Assembly (NCBI GenBank): GCA_049601915.1
Contig: JBMYRB010000007.1
Location: 18,499-82,498 of the forward strand
Direction of reading: 5' to 3'
DNA length: 64,000 nucleotides
Source of the DNA: UBA8079 sp049601915
GTDB lineage: Bacteria > Pseudomonadota > Alphaproteobacteria > UBA6615
Within the stretch, counting starts at the first letter, position 1. Every line of letters begins with the position of its first letter. The notes beneath the pieces are model-generated. The model ran no database searches, was not told where the DNA came from, and saw nothing but the letters and a program-made list of their open reading frames with translations. Positions 8,384-17,930 of this stretch are shown one piece after another. A program made the position numbers and the translations under genes.

Positions 8384-11300
8384 TCAGCCGCCTTCGTCAG
8401 GCGAAGGTTTCAGCACCTCGTTGTTAATCGCACCTGGTCCGTCCTCGCTGCCGAACCCCGTCAACAACCGACGTATGATTCCCGGTGTCAGAACCGACAG
8501 CGGGTTCACAGAAACATCGGGATCATCGAGCGAACCGCTAACACTGAACGTCGCCGCGAAGATGCCGTCTGCCCCACCTGACAGCACGGAGCCGATCAGC
8601 GGAATATTGGCAAGCAGGGAGTTCAGGGTATAGGCCGGCGCAATCTCGCCTGTCATCTCCAACTGGTCAGTCTCCCGGTCGATCCGGCCGCTCGTCAGGA
8701 TACCGATATCCGCGCCGCGCGCCTTTGCTTCCTTGATGGTGATGTCCTTGTCCGTCAGCGTAAACGGGACCTCCACCCGACGAAATGTGAGCCCTTCTCC
8801 GCCCAGCATGTCCGCGATCCCCGAAAACGATGTAAGCGCGAGAACCTGCGCTCCAACCGGGCCCTCGGTGAGGACGAAGTTCTGCATGTCCATTTGACCC
8901 GCGATCACCTCGTCCTCATCCGATCCGGACATTTGACCCTGGACGCGCATCTCTCCGCCGCGGATCGTGTCGATCCAATCCAGTGCTGTCAGAACTCCGC
9001 CGGCATCGTCGGACTCAAAGTTCAGATTTCGTGCCGCACCGTCGGGCTCAATGCGCAGGAACACCCGTCCCCCATTCGACAATCGGCCACGCAATTCCAC
9101 ATCGGTCCAGTCGGTGCCATCGTTGAAAAACGTGCCAAAGGTGCCCAGCAAACTTGTTTCCTCGCCCAGGCGAATTTCTCCCACCGGCGACTGCTCGCTG
9201 ATTACGATCTGCATCGCGGTATCTTCTTCGTCGCTGTCTTCCGAATCCTCGAACAACCCCTCCATCACCGGGCGCAGGTCCAGAGACGCCCCACCCACCG
9301 AGATGATCTGCGGCACCCCATCGGGCAACTCGATATTCACGAACGCATCGGTCTCGCCAAACACCAGCCGCTCGAGCGTCAAGCGTTGCAGTTCAGGTCC
9401 ATCAGGGCCGGACCTGAATAAACCGGCACCGTCAATTTGCAAGTCGCCCGAGCGCACCGAAAGCTCGGGCATGGATGTCAAAACTTCGTCCTGCACTAGA
9501 AACCGGACAAATGCACGCCCCTCTTCGCCAGGCATCTTCGTCCAGCCGAAGGGATTCAAATCCACGGTCACATCAGCGAGATCGATCTCGGCCGCACCGA
9601 TTGCCGCACCATCCCAGCCGATCGCGTAAGTCAGCCCCACTCCCGCCGGGCCGGAGACGAACGGAATTCCGTCCAATCCGAGTTCAATCCGCCCGGCGTC
9701 ATCCAAGTTCGTGCGCACCTTGTAGCGGGTCCGAACACCATCACCCTCTTCGAACCGCTCATTCCAGGTCAGGCCGATCGGCACATTGCCAATCTCGGCG
9801 GTGCCGCTGACCTCCATCCCGTCGCGATTCACATTCAAAGTCAGATCACCTTCGCTGACCGGTAATCCGAACACGGCGTCCTCGGCGCCGAATTCCACTA
9901 TCCGCGAAGCCGTCGCGACAGCGATCTGATCGATCAGGAGGTCATCGAGAAGAGGAAACGCAAATACTGCGTTGGTCCTGTGACTGCCGCTGGTTCGCGC
10001 CGGATCGAGGCCAAAACCCGAGATAAATTCAAGCGGCTCGCTATCCAGAATCTCGAACGCATCGCGCACGGGCCCGGAGATCGTGACCTCGATTTTGATG
10101 TTCTTGCCGCGCGACGGCTCATTGAGTCCCAAAATTTCGACCCGACCGGACTCGGCCACAAGATCACCAAGGGTCCCGCCACCGAGATCAACATCGAAGT
10201 TTCGCGCGTCAAACCGCGCAACCCCGAACACCTCACGAACAGGTGGCAACGGCCGCAAATAATGGACGGCCGTCTCGCGAAAACGTATCTCGCCATCATA
10301 GTCTGAAATTTCAAACCCGGCCGGGTCCGCATCCGGAACACTTGCCCGTGCGCGAAGTACCGCGCTGTCGACATGGCCGTCTTTCAGATTTTCCGTGATC
10401 CAGGACCGCGCATTTGGCTCGACCTCCTCGGGCCAGTAGGTCTCGATTGAGTTAACCGGGAGGCTGCGTACCTCGGCAACAACGCCAAGGTTCCACTGAT
10501 CGAGGACGTGACGCGCATTTCCGTTCAGCAAAATCGTCGTTTCCCCCAGTTCGAGGGCTGCATTCTCAAGGACGAAGGTGTCGAGACCACGCTCCGATCG
10601 CACCCGGAACGTCGCGGAATCGAAAGGAACGGGCTCGTCAAACAAACTGTCCAGCTGGACACGCCCATCTCCCGCGCGCACATCGACACTCATGCCCGAC
10701 GGTTCCAGATCCGAATCCAGGGATAACGTCAGCGTGCCCTCGAGATGTGCATCGAGCTGGCCGAGCGGCTCCAGCTCCGGTGCAAACTTTGCCAGCGTGG
10801 CCGGCAAAACATCACTGAAAACCAGGCCAAGTTCTGTCGCACCGGATTCGGCACGATATATACCCGACAGATCCGCGCGAATGGCCTTGTCGGACTCGCC
10901 GAACACCACAGAACCTTCAGCACTTATACCTTCGGCATCCCTGACGAGAGCAATATTTGCGCGCGGCGTGCTCATGCGCATCCCACGCTTGAAATCATCG
11001 AACTCGATCAGCGCGCTGCGCACAGCGACCCGTGTCAGATAACCGCTCGCCAGGTTCGGGTCCGGTGTCTGCAACAGCTCTTCAATCAACCCCGGCGTCG
11101 TCGTGGCGCTCCCGTCGGCCTGCGGGTTGTTTCCGATATCCATGCTGATATCACCGTTCGCTTCACGGACCACGCGCACGCGCGGGCCAAATAGCTCGAG
11201 GCTGGTGGGCGCCACCAGACCACGGAGCAACGCCCGGCCACTGAACTTGACGGACATTTCCGGAATGGTCGCACGCACGCTGTCGCCGGAATCGACGAAT

Positions 11301-11608
11301 TGCAGGCCGACGGCGCGAATATCCAGCTCTCGTTCATCCGCCGCCCAGGTCAGAATTGTGTGGTGCAGGCGAATGCGCGCGTTGCCGCGCCCCGTGTCCA
11401 ATGCGCGCTCGATGAGCGGCGTCAAAAAACTCAGGCTGATCGGGCCGCGGCTGAGCTGCCAGATCAGCACACCGAAGATCACCGCCAACCCGACCAGGGC
11501 GGCGGCGAAAAACAACAGCAACCATCGCGAGCTCCGGACGATCAATGGAGGCCCCTTTGAATAGCTCGATGCGGACAGGCGTGAGCGCTTGACCGTCCCC
11601 CACGCCAT
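8384..11608 (-). CDS. AsmA/YhdP-like inner-membrane-anchored envelope protein
   Basis: A 1074-residue protein with one N-terminal membrane anchor (about residues 28-50, WLLLFFAAALVGLAVIF) and a very long periplasmic part rich in beta-strand-like repeats. The C-terminal 250 residues (MQNFVLTEGPVGAQVLAL to TLNSLLANIPLIGSVL) look like the AsmA-like C-terminal domain, and the N-terminal half resembles the DUF3971 region. Together these indicate the YhdP branch. In E. coli the AsmA-like proteins YhdP, TamB and YdbH carry phospholipids between inner and outer membrane; the same role here is inference from family and architecture. Its ATG is 32 bases from the divergent glnE start. A second, unrelated-looking AsmA member lies at 42.5-45.4 kb. 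Confidence 0.85.
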   Translation of the reverse strand: MAWGTVKRSRLSASSYSKGPPLIVRSSRWLLLFFAAALVGLAVIFGVLIWQLSRGPISLSFLTPLIERALDTGRGNARIRLHHTILTWAADERELDIRAVGLQFVDSGDSVRATIPEMSVKFSGRALLRGLVAPTSLELFGPRVRVVREANGDISMDIGNNPQADGSATTTPGLIEELLQTPDPNLASGYLTRVAVRSALIEFDDFKRGMRMSTPRANIALVRDAEGISAEGSVVFGESDKAIRADLSGIYRAESGATELGLVFSDVLPATLAKFAPELEPLGQLDAHLEGTLTLSLDSDLEPSGMSVDVRAGDGRVQLDSLFDEPVPFDSATFRVRSERGLDTFVLENAALELGETTILLNGNARHVLDQWNLGVVAEVRSLPVNSIETYWPEEVEPNARSWITENLKDGHVDSAVLRARASVPDADPAGFEISDYDGEIRFRETAVHYLRPLPPVREVFGVARFDARNFDVDLGGGTLGDLVAESGRVEILGLNEPSRGKNIKIEVTISGPVRDAFEILDSEPLEFISGFGLDPARTSGSHRTNAVFAFPLLDDLLIDQIAVATASRIVEFGAEDAVFGLPVSEGDLTLNVNRDGMEVSGTAEIGNVPIGLTWNERFEEGDGVRTRYKVRTNLDDAGRIELGLDGIPFVSGPAGVGLTYAIGWDGAAIGAAEIDLADVTVDLNPFGWTKMPGEEGRAFVRFLVQDEVLTSMPELSVRSGDLQIDGAGLFRSGPDGPELQRLTLERLVFGETDAFVNIELPDGVPQIISVGGASLDLRPVMEGLFEDSEDSDEEDTAMQIVISEQSPVGEIRLGEETSLLGTFGTFFNDGTDWTDVELRGRLSNGGRVFLRIEPDGAARNLNFESDDAGGVLTALDWIDTIRGGEMRVQGQMSGSDEDEVIAGQMDMQNFVLTEGPVGAQVLALTSFSGIADMLGGEGLTFRRVEVPFTLTDKDITIKEAKARGADIGILTSGRIDRETDQLEMTGEIAPAYTLNSLLANIPLIGSVLSGGADGIFAATFSVSGSLDDPDVSVNPLSVLTPGIIRRLLTGFGSEDGPGAINNEVLKPSPDEGG

Positions 11609-11640
11609 ACAGCAGTCTGCGTGAAAATCAAGCGGCCCTC

Positions 11641-14600
11641 ATGAGCTTTGCATTCTCGCCATATCCCGACCAGTTGCCGCGCCCGGCAGATCTCGAAAAG
11701 GTCGAACGGGGGCTAGAGCGATTGCGCGAAGCAGCAGCCCAACCCGAGGACCCCGCCGTCTCGGCCGTCGTCGCGGAAATAGCCGAGAATCCCGACATGC
11801 TCAGACTGCTGGAAGGCGTGTTCGGGAATAGTGGTTTCCTCGGCCAATGCCTTGTTCGCGATATCGCGTTTGTGCCGGTGATTTTCAATCGAGGCTTCGA
11901 TCAGGCATTCGAGAATGTGATGCAAGATCTCGCCACCCTGAACCCCGCCGCAAGCTTTGCCGACACCGGCGTCGGTTTGCGGCGCGCCAAGCGGCGCGTT
12001 GCACTTCTCACGGCATTGGCCGACCTCGCGGGCATTTGGCCGCTGGCCAGCGTCACCGAACGGTTGAGCCAGTTCTGCGGGGCGGCTTTGTCTGCCGCGA
12101 TTCGTCATCTGCTAACGGCGGAACATTCACGCGGACGGCTCCAATTACCGAACCCGGATTCTCCCGAAACCGATTGCGGCTACATCGTGCTCGGCATGGG
12201 AAAACTCGGTGCATTCGAACTTAACTATTCCAGCGATATCGACCTTATCGTGTTGTATGACCATGACGTCGTGCCGGCGGCAGATGAGGACAGAATGCAA
12301 CAGAATCTGGTGCGCATGACCCGCGACCTCGTCAAGTTGATGGATGAGCGGACCGGCGAAGGCTATGTCTTTCGAACCGACCTGAGATTACGTCCCGACC
12401 CGGGTGCCACGCCGGTCGCGCTCTCCACATTCGCCGCTGAAACCTATTATGAGAGCCTGGGGCAGAACTGGGAGCGGGCGGCCATGATCAAGGCACGACC
12501 GGTCGCCGGTGACATCGCAGCTGGGAAGCGGTTTCTCGAGAGCTTGCAGCCCTTCGTCTGGCGACGACATCTGGATTTCGCAGCCATCGAGGACATCCAG
12601 TCGATCAAGCGGCAGATCCATGCCCATAAGGGCGGCAGTACCGTCGCGATTGCCGGCCACAACGTCAAACTCGGCCGCGGCGGCATTCGCGAGGTCGAGT
12701 TCTTCACGCAGACACAACAACTCATCTGGGGCGGCCGCGACCCCGAGCTGCGATCCCCTTTCACGATCAGCGCCATCGAAGCACTCGTTGATGCGGGGCG
12801 CGTCGAACCCGACGTGGCAGCGGACATGATCGAATCCTATCGATATCTGCGTCGGCTCGAGCATCGACTGCAGATGGTCGATGATCAGCAAACTCACAGC
12901 CTCCCCGACACCGACGAGGGACTGGAATCCGTGGCGGCTTTCATGGGCTATGACGATCGCGCGGGGTTCGAAGCGGATCTGATGAATACCCTGCGGACGG
13001 TCGAGAGCCACTATGCCGATCTGTTCGAGGAATCCGAACCACTCGGCGGCGGCGGTACCCTGGTGTTTACCGGCGCTGACGATCACCCGGACACGCTCAC
13101 CACTTTGCGCGAGATGGGCTTCTCCGACCCCGAATCCATCTCGACCGCCATCCGGGCATGGCATCACGGCCGGCACCGCGCCACCCGAAGCAACCGTTCG
13201 CGGGAAATCCTGACCGAGTTGATGCCGGCCATCCTTGCCGCCTTGTCGAGCGCGGCGAATCCGGACATCGCTTTCCGGCGCTTTAACGAGTTGATCGCCG
13301 GGCTACCCGCCGGCGTGCAGCTATTCTCGCTGTTTCAGGCTAATCCGTCACTGTTGGACCTCGTGGCCGAGATTACCGGCGGCGCCCCCCGGATGGCCGA
13401 GTGGCTTGGGCGAAACCCGCTGCTTCTCGACGGTGTTCTTGCCACCGACTTCTTCGACAGCCTACCTGACGCATCCGCGATGGCGACAGACCTTTCCGAA
13501 CTCATGACCCAAGCTATCGATATGCAGGATGTCCACGACATCGCACGCAGATGGGTCAATGACGCCAAATTTCAGGTCGGCGTCCAGATATTGCGCAACA
13601 AGATCGACATCGATCGCGCGGACCGCGCCTTTTCTGATATTGCCGACACGGCCATCCAGGGACTGCTCCCGCCGATCCTCGACGAGTTCATACAAAAGCA
13701 CGGGCGTTGCCCCGGCAGCGGGTTTGCCGTTCTGGCACTCGGCAAACTCGGCGGTCGCGAGCTCTCAGCCACATCGGATCTCGATCTTGTCTTTCTTTAC
13801 GACAGTCCCGCGCTCGACCAGGACGAAACGGTCATGTCCGACGGAAAGAAGCCCCTGTCCATCTCTCACTACTACCAGCGTCTCAGCCAGCGGGTCGTCA
13901 ACGCCATGACGGCGCTGACAGGTGAAGGGCGATTATACGAAGTCGATATGCGATTGCGGCCTTCGGGCAATGCCGGACCGTTGTCGGTCAGCCTCGACAG
14001 CTTCGCCACCTATCAGCGTGAAAGTGCTTGGACATGGGAGCACCTGGCGCTGACCCGCGCCCGCGTGGTGTGCGCCGATTCTGAATTCAGAAAGCGGATC
14101 GATGCCGAGCTGCGAAACGCACTCGCGACGGAACGGCCCGCAGACGATCTGCTTGTCGCCGTGGCGGAGATGCGCGAACGCATGGCGAAAGAACAAGGCA
14201 CGGATAACCCGTGGAGCGTGAAGCATGTGCGCGGCGGACTGGTCGATTGTGAGTTCATTGCCCAGTATTTGCTGCTCCTCCACGCCCACGACAATCCGGA
14301 AATCCTCGACACAGGCACATCAGCGGCATTCGCAAACCTGCGCGACGCCGGCTATCTCGACACCAGCATTGCCGAAGATCTGATCGAGGCGACCTGTCTC
14401 TGGCGGCGGCTTCAGGGCTTGCTCCGTCTAACCCTGGAGGGAGGCCATGATCCGGAAATCTTCCCCGGACCCCTGCAGCAGAAACTGGCGGATGCCGGCA
14501 GCGTCGAGAGTTACGATACGCTCGACGCGCTGGTTCGCGAAACGGCAGAACGTACATACGTCCATTTCAACAAAATCATCGCTGAACCTGCGAGTGCCGT

Positions 14601-14646
14601 AAAAGCTTCGCGGGACAGCCAAACCAACGGAGAGACCGAACAATGA
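11641..14646 (+). CDS. glnE: Bifunctional glutamine synthetase adenylyltransferase / adenylyl-removing enzyme
   Basis: GlnE adds AMP to, and removes it from, glutamine synthetase in answer to PII and glutamine. The 1001-residue protein has the two expected nucleotidyltransferase domains. The N-terminal adenylyl-removing domain contains GMGKLGAFELNYSSDIDLI, with the metal-binding DID pair, at about residues 184-202. The C-terminal adenylyltransferase domain contains ALGKLGGRELSATSDLDLVF at about 700-719. Conserved linker elements KARPVAGD, GGIREVEFF and the later KHVRGGLVDCEF are present. Its stop overlaps the start of bcp (ATGA), so the two are probably co-translated. Confidence 0.97.
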   Translation: MSFAFSPYPDQLPRPADLEKVERGLERLREAAAQPEDPAVSAVVAEIAENPDMLRLLEGVFGNSGFLGQCLVRDIAFVPVIFNRGFDQAFENVMQDLATLNPAASFADTGVGLRRAKRRVALLTALADLAGIWPLASVTERLSQFCGAALSAAIRHLLTAEHSRGRLQLPNPDSPETDCGYIVLGMGKLGAFELNYSSDIDLIVLYDHDVVPAADEDRMQQNLVRMTRDLVKLMDERTGEGYVFRTDLRLRPDPGATPVALSTFAAETYYESLGQNWERAAMIKARPVAGDIAAGKRFLESLQPFVWRRHLDFAAIEDIQSIKRQIHAHKGGSTVAIAGHNVKLGRGGIREVEFFTQTQQLIWGGRDPELRSPFTISAIEALVDAGRVEPDVAADMIESYRYLRRLEHRLQMVDDQQTHSLPDTDEGLESVAAFMGYDDRAGFEADLMNTLRTVESHYADLFEESEPLGGGGTLVFTGADDHPDTLTTLREMGFSDPESISTAIRAWHHGRHRATRSNRSREILTELMPAILAALSSAANPDIAFRRFNELIAGLPAGVQLFSLFQANPSLLDLVAEITGGAPRMAEWLGRNPLLLDGVLATDFFDSLPDASAMATDLSELMTQAIDMQDVHDIARRWVNDAKFQVGVQILRNKIDIDRADRAFSDIADTAIQGLLPPILDEFIQKHGRCPGSGFAVLALGKLGGRELSATSDLDLVFLYDSPALDQDETVMSDGKKPLSISHYYQRLSQRVVNAMTALTGEGRLYEVDMRLRPSGNAGPLSVSLDSFATYQRESAWTWEHLALTRARVVCADSEFRKRIDAELRNALATERPADDLLVAVAEMRERMAKEQGTDNPWSVKHVRGGLVDCEFIAQYLLLLHAHDNPEILDTGTSAAFANLRDAGYLDTSIAEDLIEATCLWRRLQGLLRLTLEGGHDPEIFPGPLQQKLADAGSVESYDTLDALVRETAERTYVHFNKIIAEPASAVKASRDSQTNGETEQ

Positions 14647-15107
14647 GTGTGAAGGAAGGCGGCAAGGCGCCAGCTTTTTCGATGCCGACTGACGGCGGTG
14701 GCAACATTGCCCTGAAGGATTTCAAAGGCCGACCCGTTATCGTCTATTTCTACCCGAAGGATTCGACCCCTGGCTGCACCACTGAGGCTTGCGATTTCCG
14801 CGATTTGACACCCGACTTCTCGAAAATCGACGCCGAGATTATTGGAATCTCAAAAGACAGCGTGAAGCGGCACGACAATTTCAAGGCCAAGCATGACCTC
14901 CCGTTTTCCCTCGCAAGCGACGAGGACGGGGATGTGTGCGAGCGTTACGGTGTCTGGGTCGAGAAGAACATGTACGGGCGCAAGTTCATGGGCATCGAAC
15001 GCGCGACGTTCCTGATCGACGCCAAAGGCGTGGTGCGGAAGATCTGGCGCAAGGTAAAGGTCAAAGGCCACGCCGACGACGTACTGAACGCCGCAAAAGC
15101 ACTTTGA
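14643..15107 (+). CDS. bcp: Thiol peroxidase, BCP/PrxQ-type peroxiredoxin
   Basis: A 154-residue cytosolic peroxiredoxin that reduces hydrogen peroxide and organic hydroperoxides. The peroxidatic cysteine C45 lies in STPGCTTEAC and the resolving cysteine C50 is five residues on, the PrxQ/BCP arrangement. YFYPKD before it and the late ERATFLIDAKGVVRKIW segment are typical. It overlaps glnE by 4 bases at its start. The next gene reads on directly after its stop, so glnE, bcp, the DUF455 gene and the broken transporter gene look like one transcription unit. Confidence 0.96.
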   Translation: MSVKEGGKAPAFSMPTDGGGNIALKDFKGRPVIVYFYPKDSTPGCTTEACDFRDLTPDFSKIDAEIIGISKDSVKRHDNFKAKHDLPFSLASDEDGDVCERYGVWVEKNMYGRKFMGIERATFLIDAKGVVRKIWRKVKVKGHADDVLNAAKAL

Positions 15108-15145
15108 CGGGAACAACGGAAAAAAAACGTCTAGCGACCCGCACT

Positions 15146-15952
15146 GTGTGCACCGTCGGTTCCCTGTCCGAAGGCGCCGACGCAGTGCTGCGTGCGGCGG
15201 AAGCACATACGAAATGTGCTGCGACATCAGCACTCGCTCAACAATGGCGTGACGGTCGGATCGCACAGATCGGCACCACGATGCCGCCTGATCGTCCTCA
15301 ACGACCAGCCAAGCCCGCCTTGTTGCAACCCAACGACGTGCCGCGGCGCAAGATCAACCGCGGGACGGCCGGTCGGATCGCACAACTTCACGCGCTTGCC
15401 CATATTGAACTGAATGCCATCGACCTGGCGTGGGACATCATCGCGCGATTCAGCGATCAAAACCTGCCGCACGAATTCTATGACGACTGGGTTCTGGTCG
15501 CGGAGGAAGAAGCCAAACATTTCGGCCTGCTCGCCGCCCGGTTATCTGATTTCGGTGCGGCCTATGGCGACCTTCCGGCCCATGACGGACTTTGGGATTC
15601 CGCAATCGAGACCAGCCACAACCTGGCTGCACGGCTGGCGGTCGTGCCGCTCGTACTCGAAGCCCGCGGGCTCGATGTGACCCCGATGATGATCGCGAAA
15701 CTCCGCACCGTGGACGACGAGGAAACCGCAGCGTTGCTGGAAGTCATCTATCACGACGAGATCGGTCACGTTGAAGTTGGCCATCGCTGGTTCGCGTTCG
15801 AATGCGCGCGCCGCGAACTGGATGCCGAGACCCACTGGCGTGCGCTGGTCGAGCGACATTTTCGCGGCGCGCTCAAGCCACCCTTCAATGTGGAAGCGCG
15901 CGACGCCGCAGGTCTGCCACAAGACTGGTACCTCACGATGTCCAGGACGTGA
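15146..15952 (+). CDS. DUF455 family ferritin-like protein
   Basis: About 268 residues from the GTG at 15146. A TTG at 15104 that overlaps the bcp stop is an alternative start giving 282 residues. I prefer the GTG because it puts the usual short lead (CTVGSLSEGADAVL) before the conserved body, but neither has a clear ribosome-binding site. The protein has the DUF455 ferritin-like four-helix pattern with candidate di-metal ligands: AHIELNAIDLAWD, VAEEEAKHFGLLA and YHDEIGHVEVGHRW. No reaction is established for this family that I can rely on; metal binding is inferred from the helix motifs. It lies between bcp and a decayed EamA transporter, whose start overlaps its stop (GTGA). Confidence 0.82.
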   Translation: MCTVGSLSEGADAVLRAAEAHTKCAATSALAQQWRDGRIAQIGTTMPPDRPQRPAKPALLQPNDVPRRKINRGTAGRIAQLHALAHIELNAIDLAWDIIARFSDQNLPHEFYDDWVLVAEEEAKHFGLLAARLSDFGAAYGDLPAHDGLWDSAIETSHNLAARLAVVPLVLEARGLDVTPMMIAKLRTVDDEETAALLEVIYHDEIGHVEVGHRWFAFECARRELDAETHWRALVERHFRGALKPPFNVEARDAAGLPQDWYLTMSRT

Positions 15953-16711
15953 CCACCGGCGCGAACAAGTTTTCTGCAAGCGAGGCGAGCCTGCAGCGCG
16001 AGCGAACACTGGCGATGTTCTTGCTCTTCATCGTTCCCGCCCTGTTCACAACCAACGTCATCGTCGCGCGCGCCGTGCACGGATACGGTGCCGCCATTTG
16101 CATTGGCCTACTGGCGCTGGATGCTCGCATTCCTGATATTCTTACCCGTCGTCGGTCCGGATCTCTGGCGCCATCGCACCGCGATCGTCGCCGAATGGCG
16201 CGACCTTCTCGTCCTCGGTTCTCGGCATGGGGATTTGCGGCGCCTTCGTCTGCATTGGTACCGACACGACAAGCGCCACGAATATCGGACTGATTTTCGG
16301 GACCGCCCCCATAATCATCGCCGGCGCGTCCACGCTCATATATGGCGAACCAATGGGCCGGGCGAAGGCTGCGGGTATTTTCATCTCGCTGTTCGGCGCC
16401 CTGGCTCTGCTGCCATTCTATATCGCGGAATCCATTCAAGGGACCACGCCGGCGATGAACACCGAAACCATTTCTGCAGTCCTGATTGTCTCGACCATCC
16501 CGGGGCTGGGCGCCTATCTGGGGTACGCGCGCATCCAACGCTCACTCGGCGCGGGGTCGACCGGCCTCATCCTGTATCTCGCACCCAGTTATGCCGCCTT
16601 GTTTGGGTGGATACTGCTGGGCGAGACCCTGGAACCCTATCATTTGGCCGGCGCGGCCCTAATCCTGCCAGGCATCTTCCTGTCGACCCGACGTGTCAGC
16701 GGGCACGAACA

Positions 16712-16715
<4 letters not shown>
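15949..16715 (+). pseudogene. Broken EamA/DMT-family transporter (two +1 frameshifts, probable internal deletion)
   Basis: The reading frame starts at a GTG overlapping the DUF455 stop and encodes a first membrane segment (AMFLLFIVPALFTTNVIVARAV). Near 16080-16087 the homology moves to the next frame (VPPFALAYWRWMLAFLIFLPVV), and near 16217-16222 it moves again (LGMGICGAFVCIG onward), ending at the TAG at 16713-16715. Each shift is explained by one extra base. Correcting both gives about 254 residues, shorter than the usual 290-300. The join ISLFGALALLPFYIAE appears to fuse two segments normally separated by one or two membrane helices, which suggests a deletion as well. The original role would be export of small metabolites. 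A sequencing error could explain the shifts but not the missing segment. Its stop and the prfB stop share one CTAG. Confidence 0.8.
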
Positions 16716-17846
<1,131 letters not shown>

Positions 17847-17930
17847 TTCGAATTCCACTGAGACGGTTGCCGGAGCCGGCGTTTCGTTTCGCGAAGCCTA
17901 GCGTTCGCGCAACACGGGTCAATAGCCCAA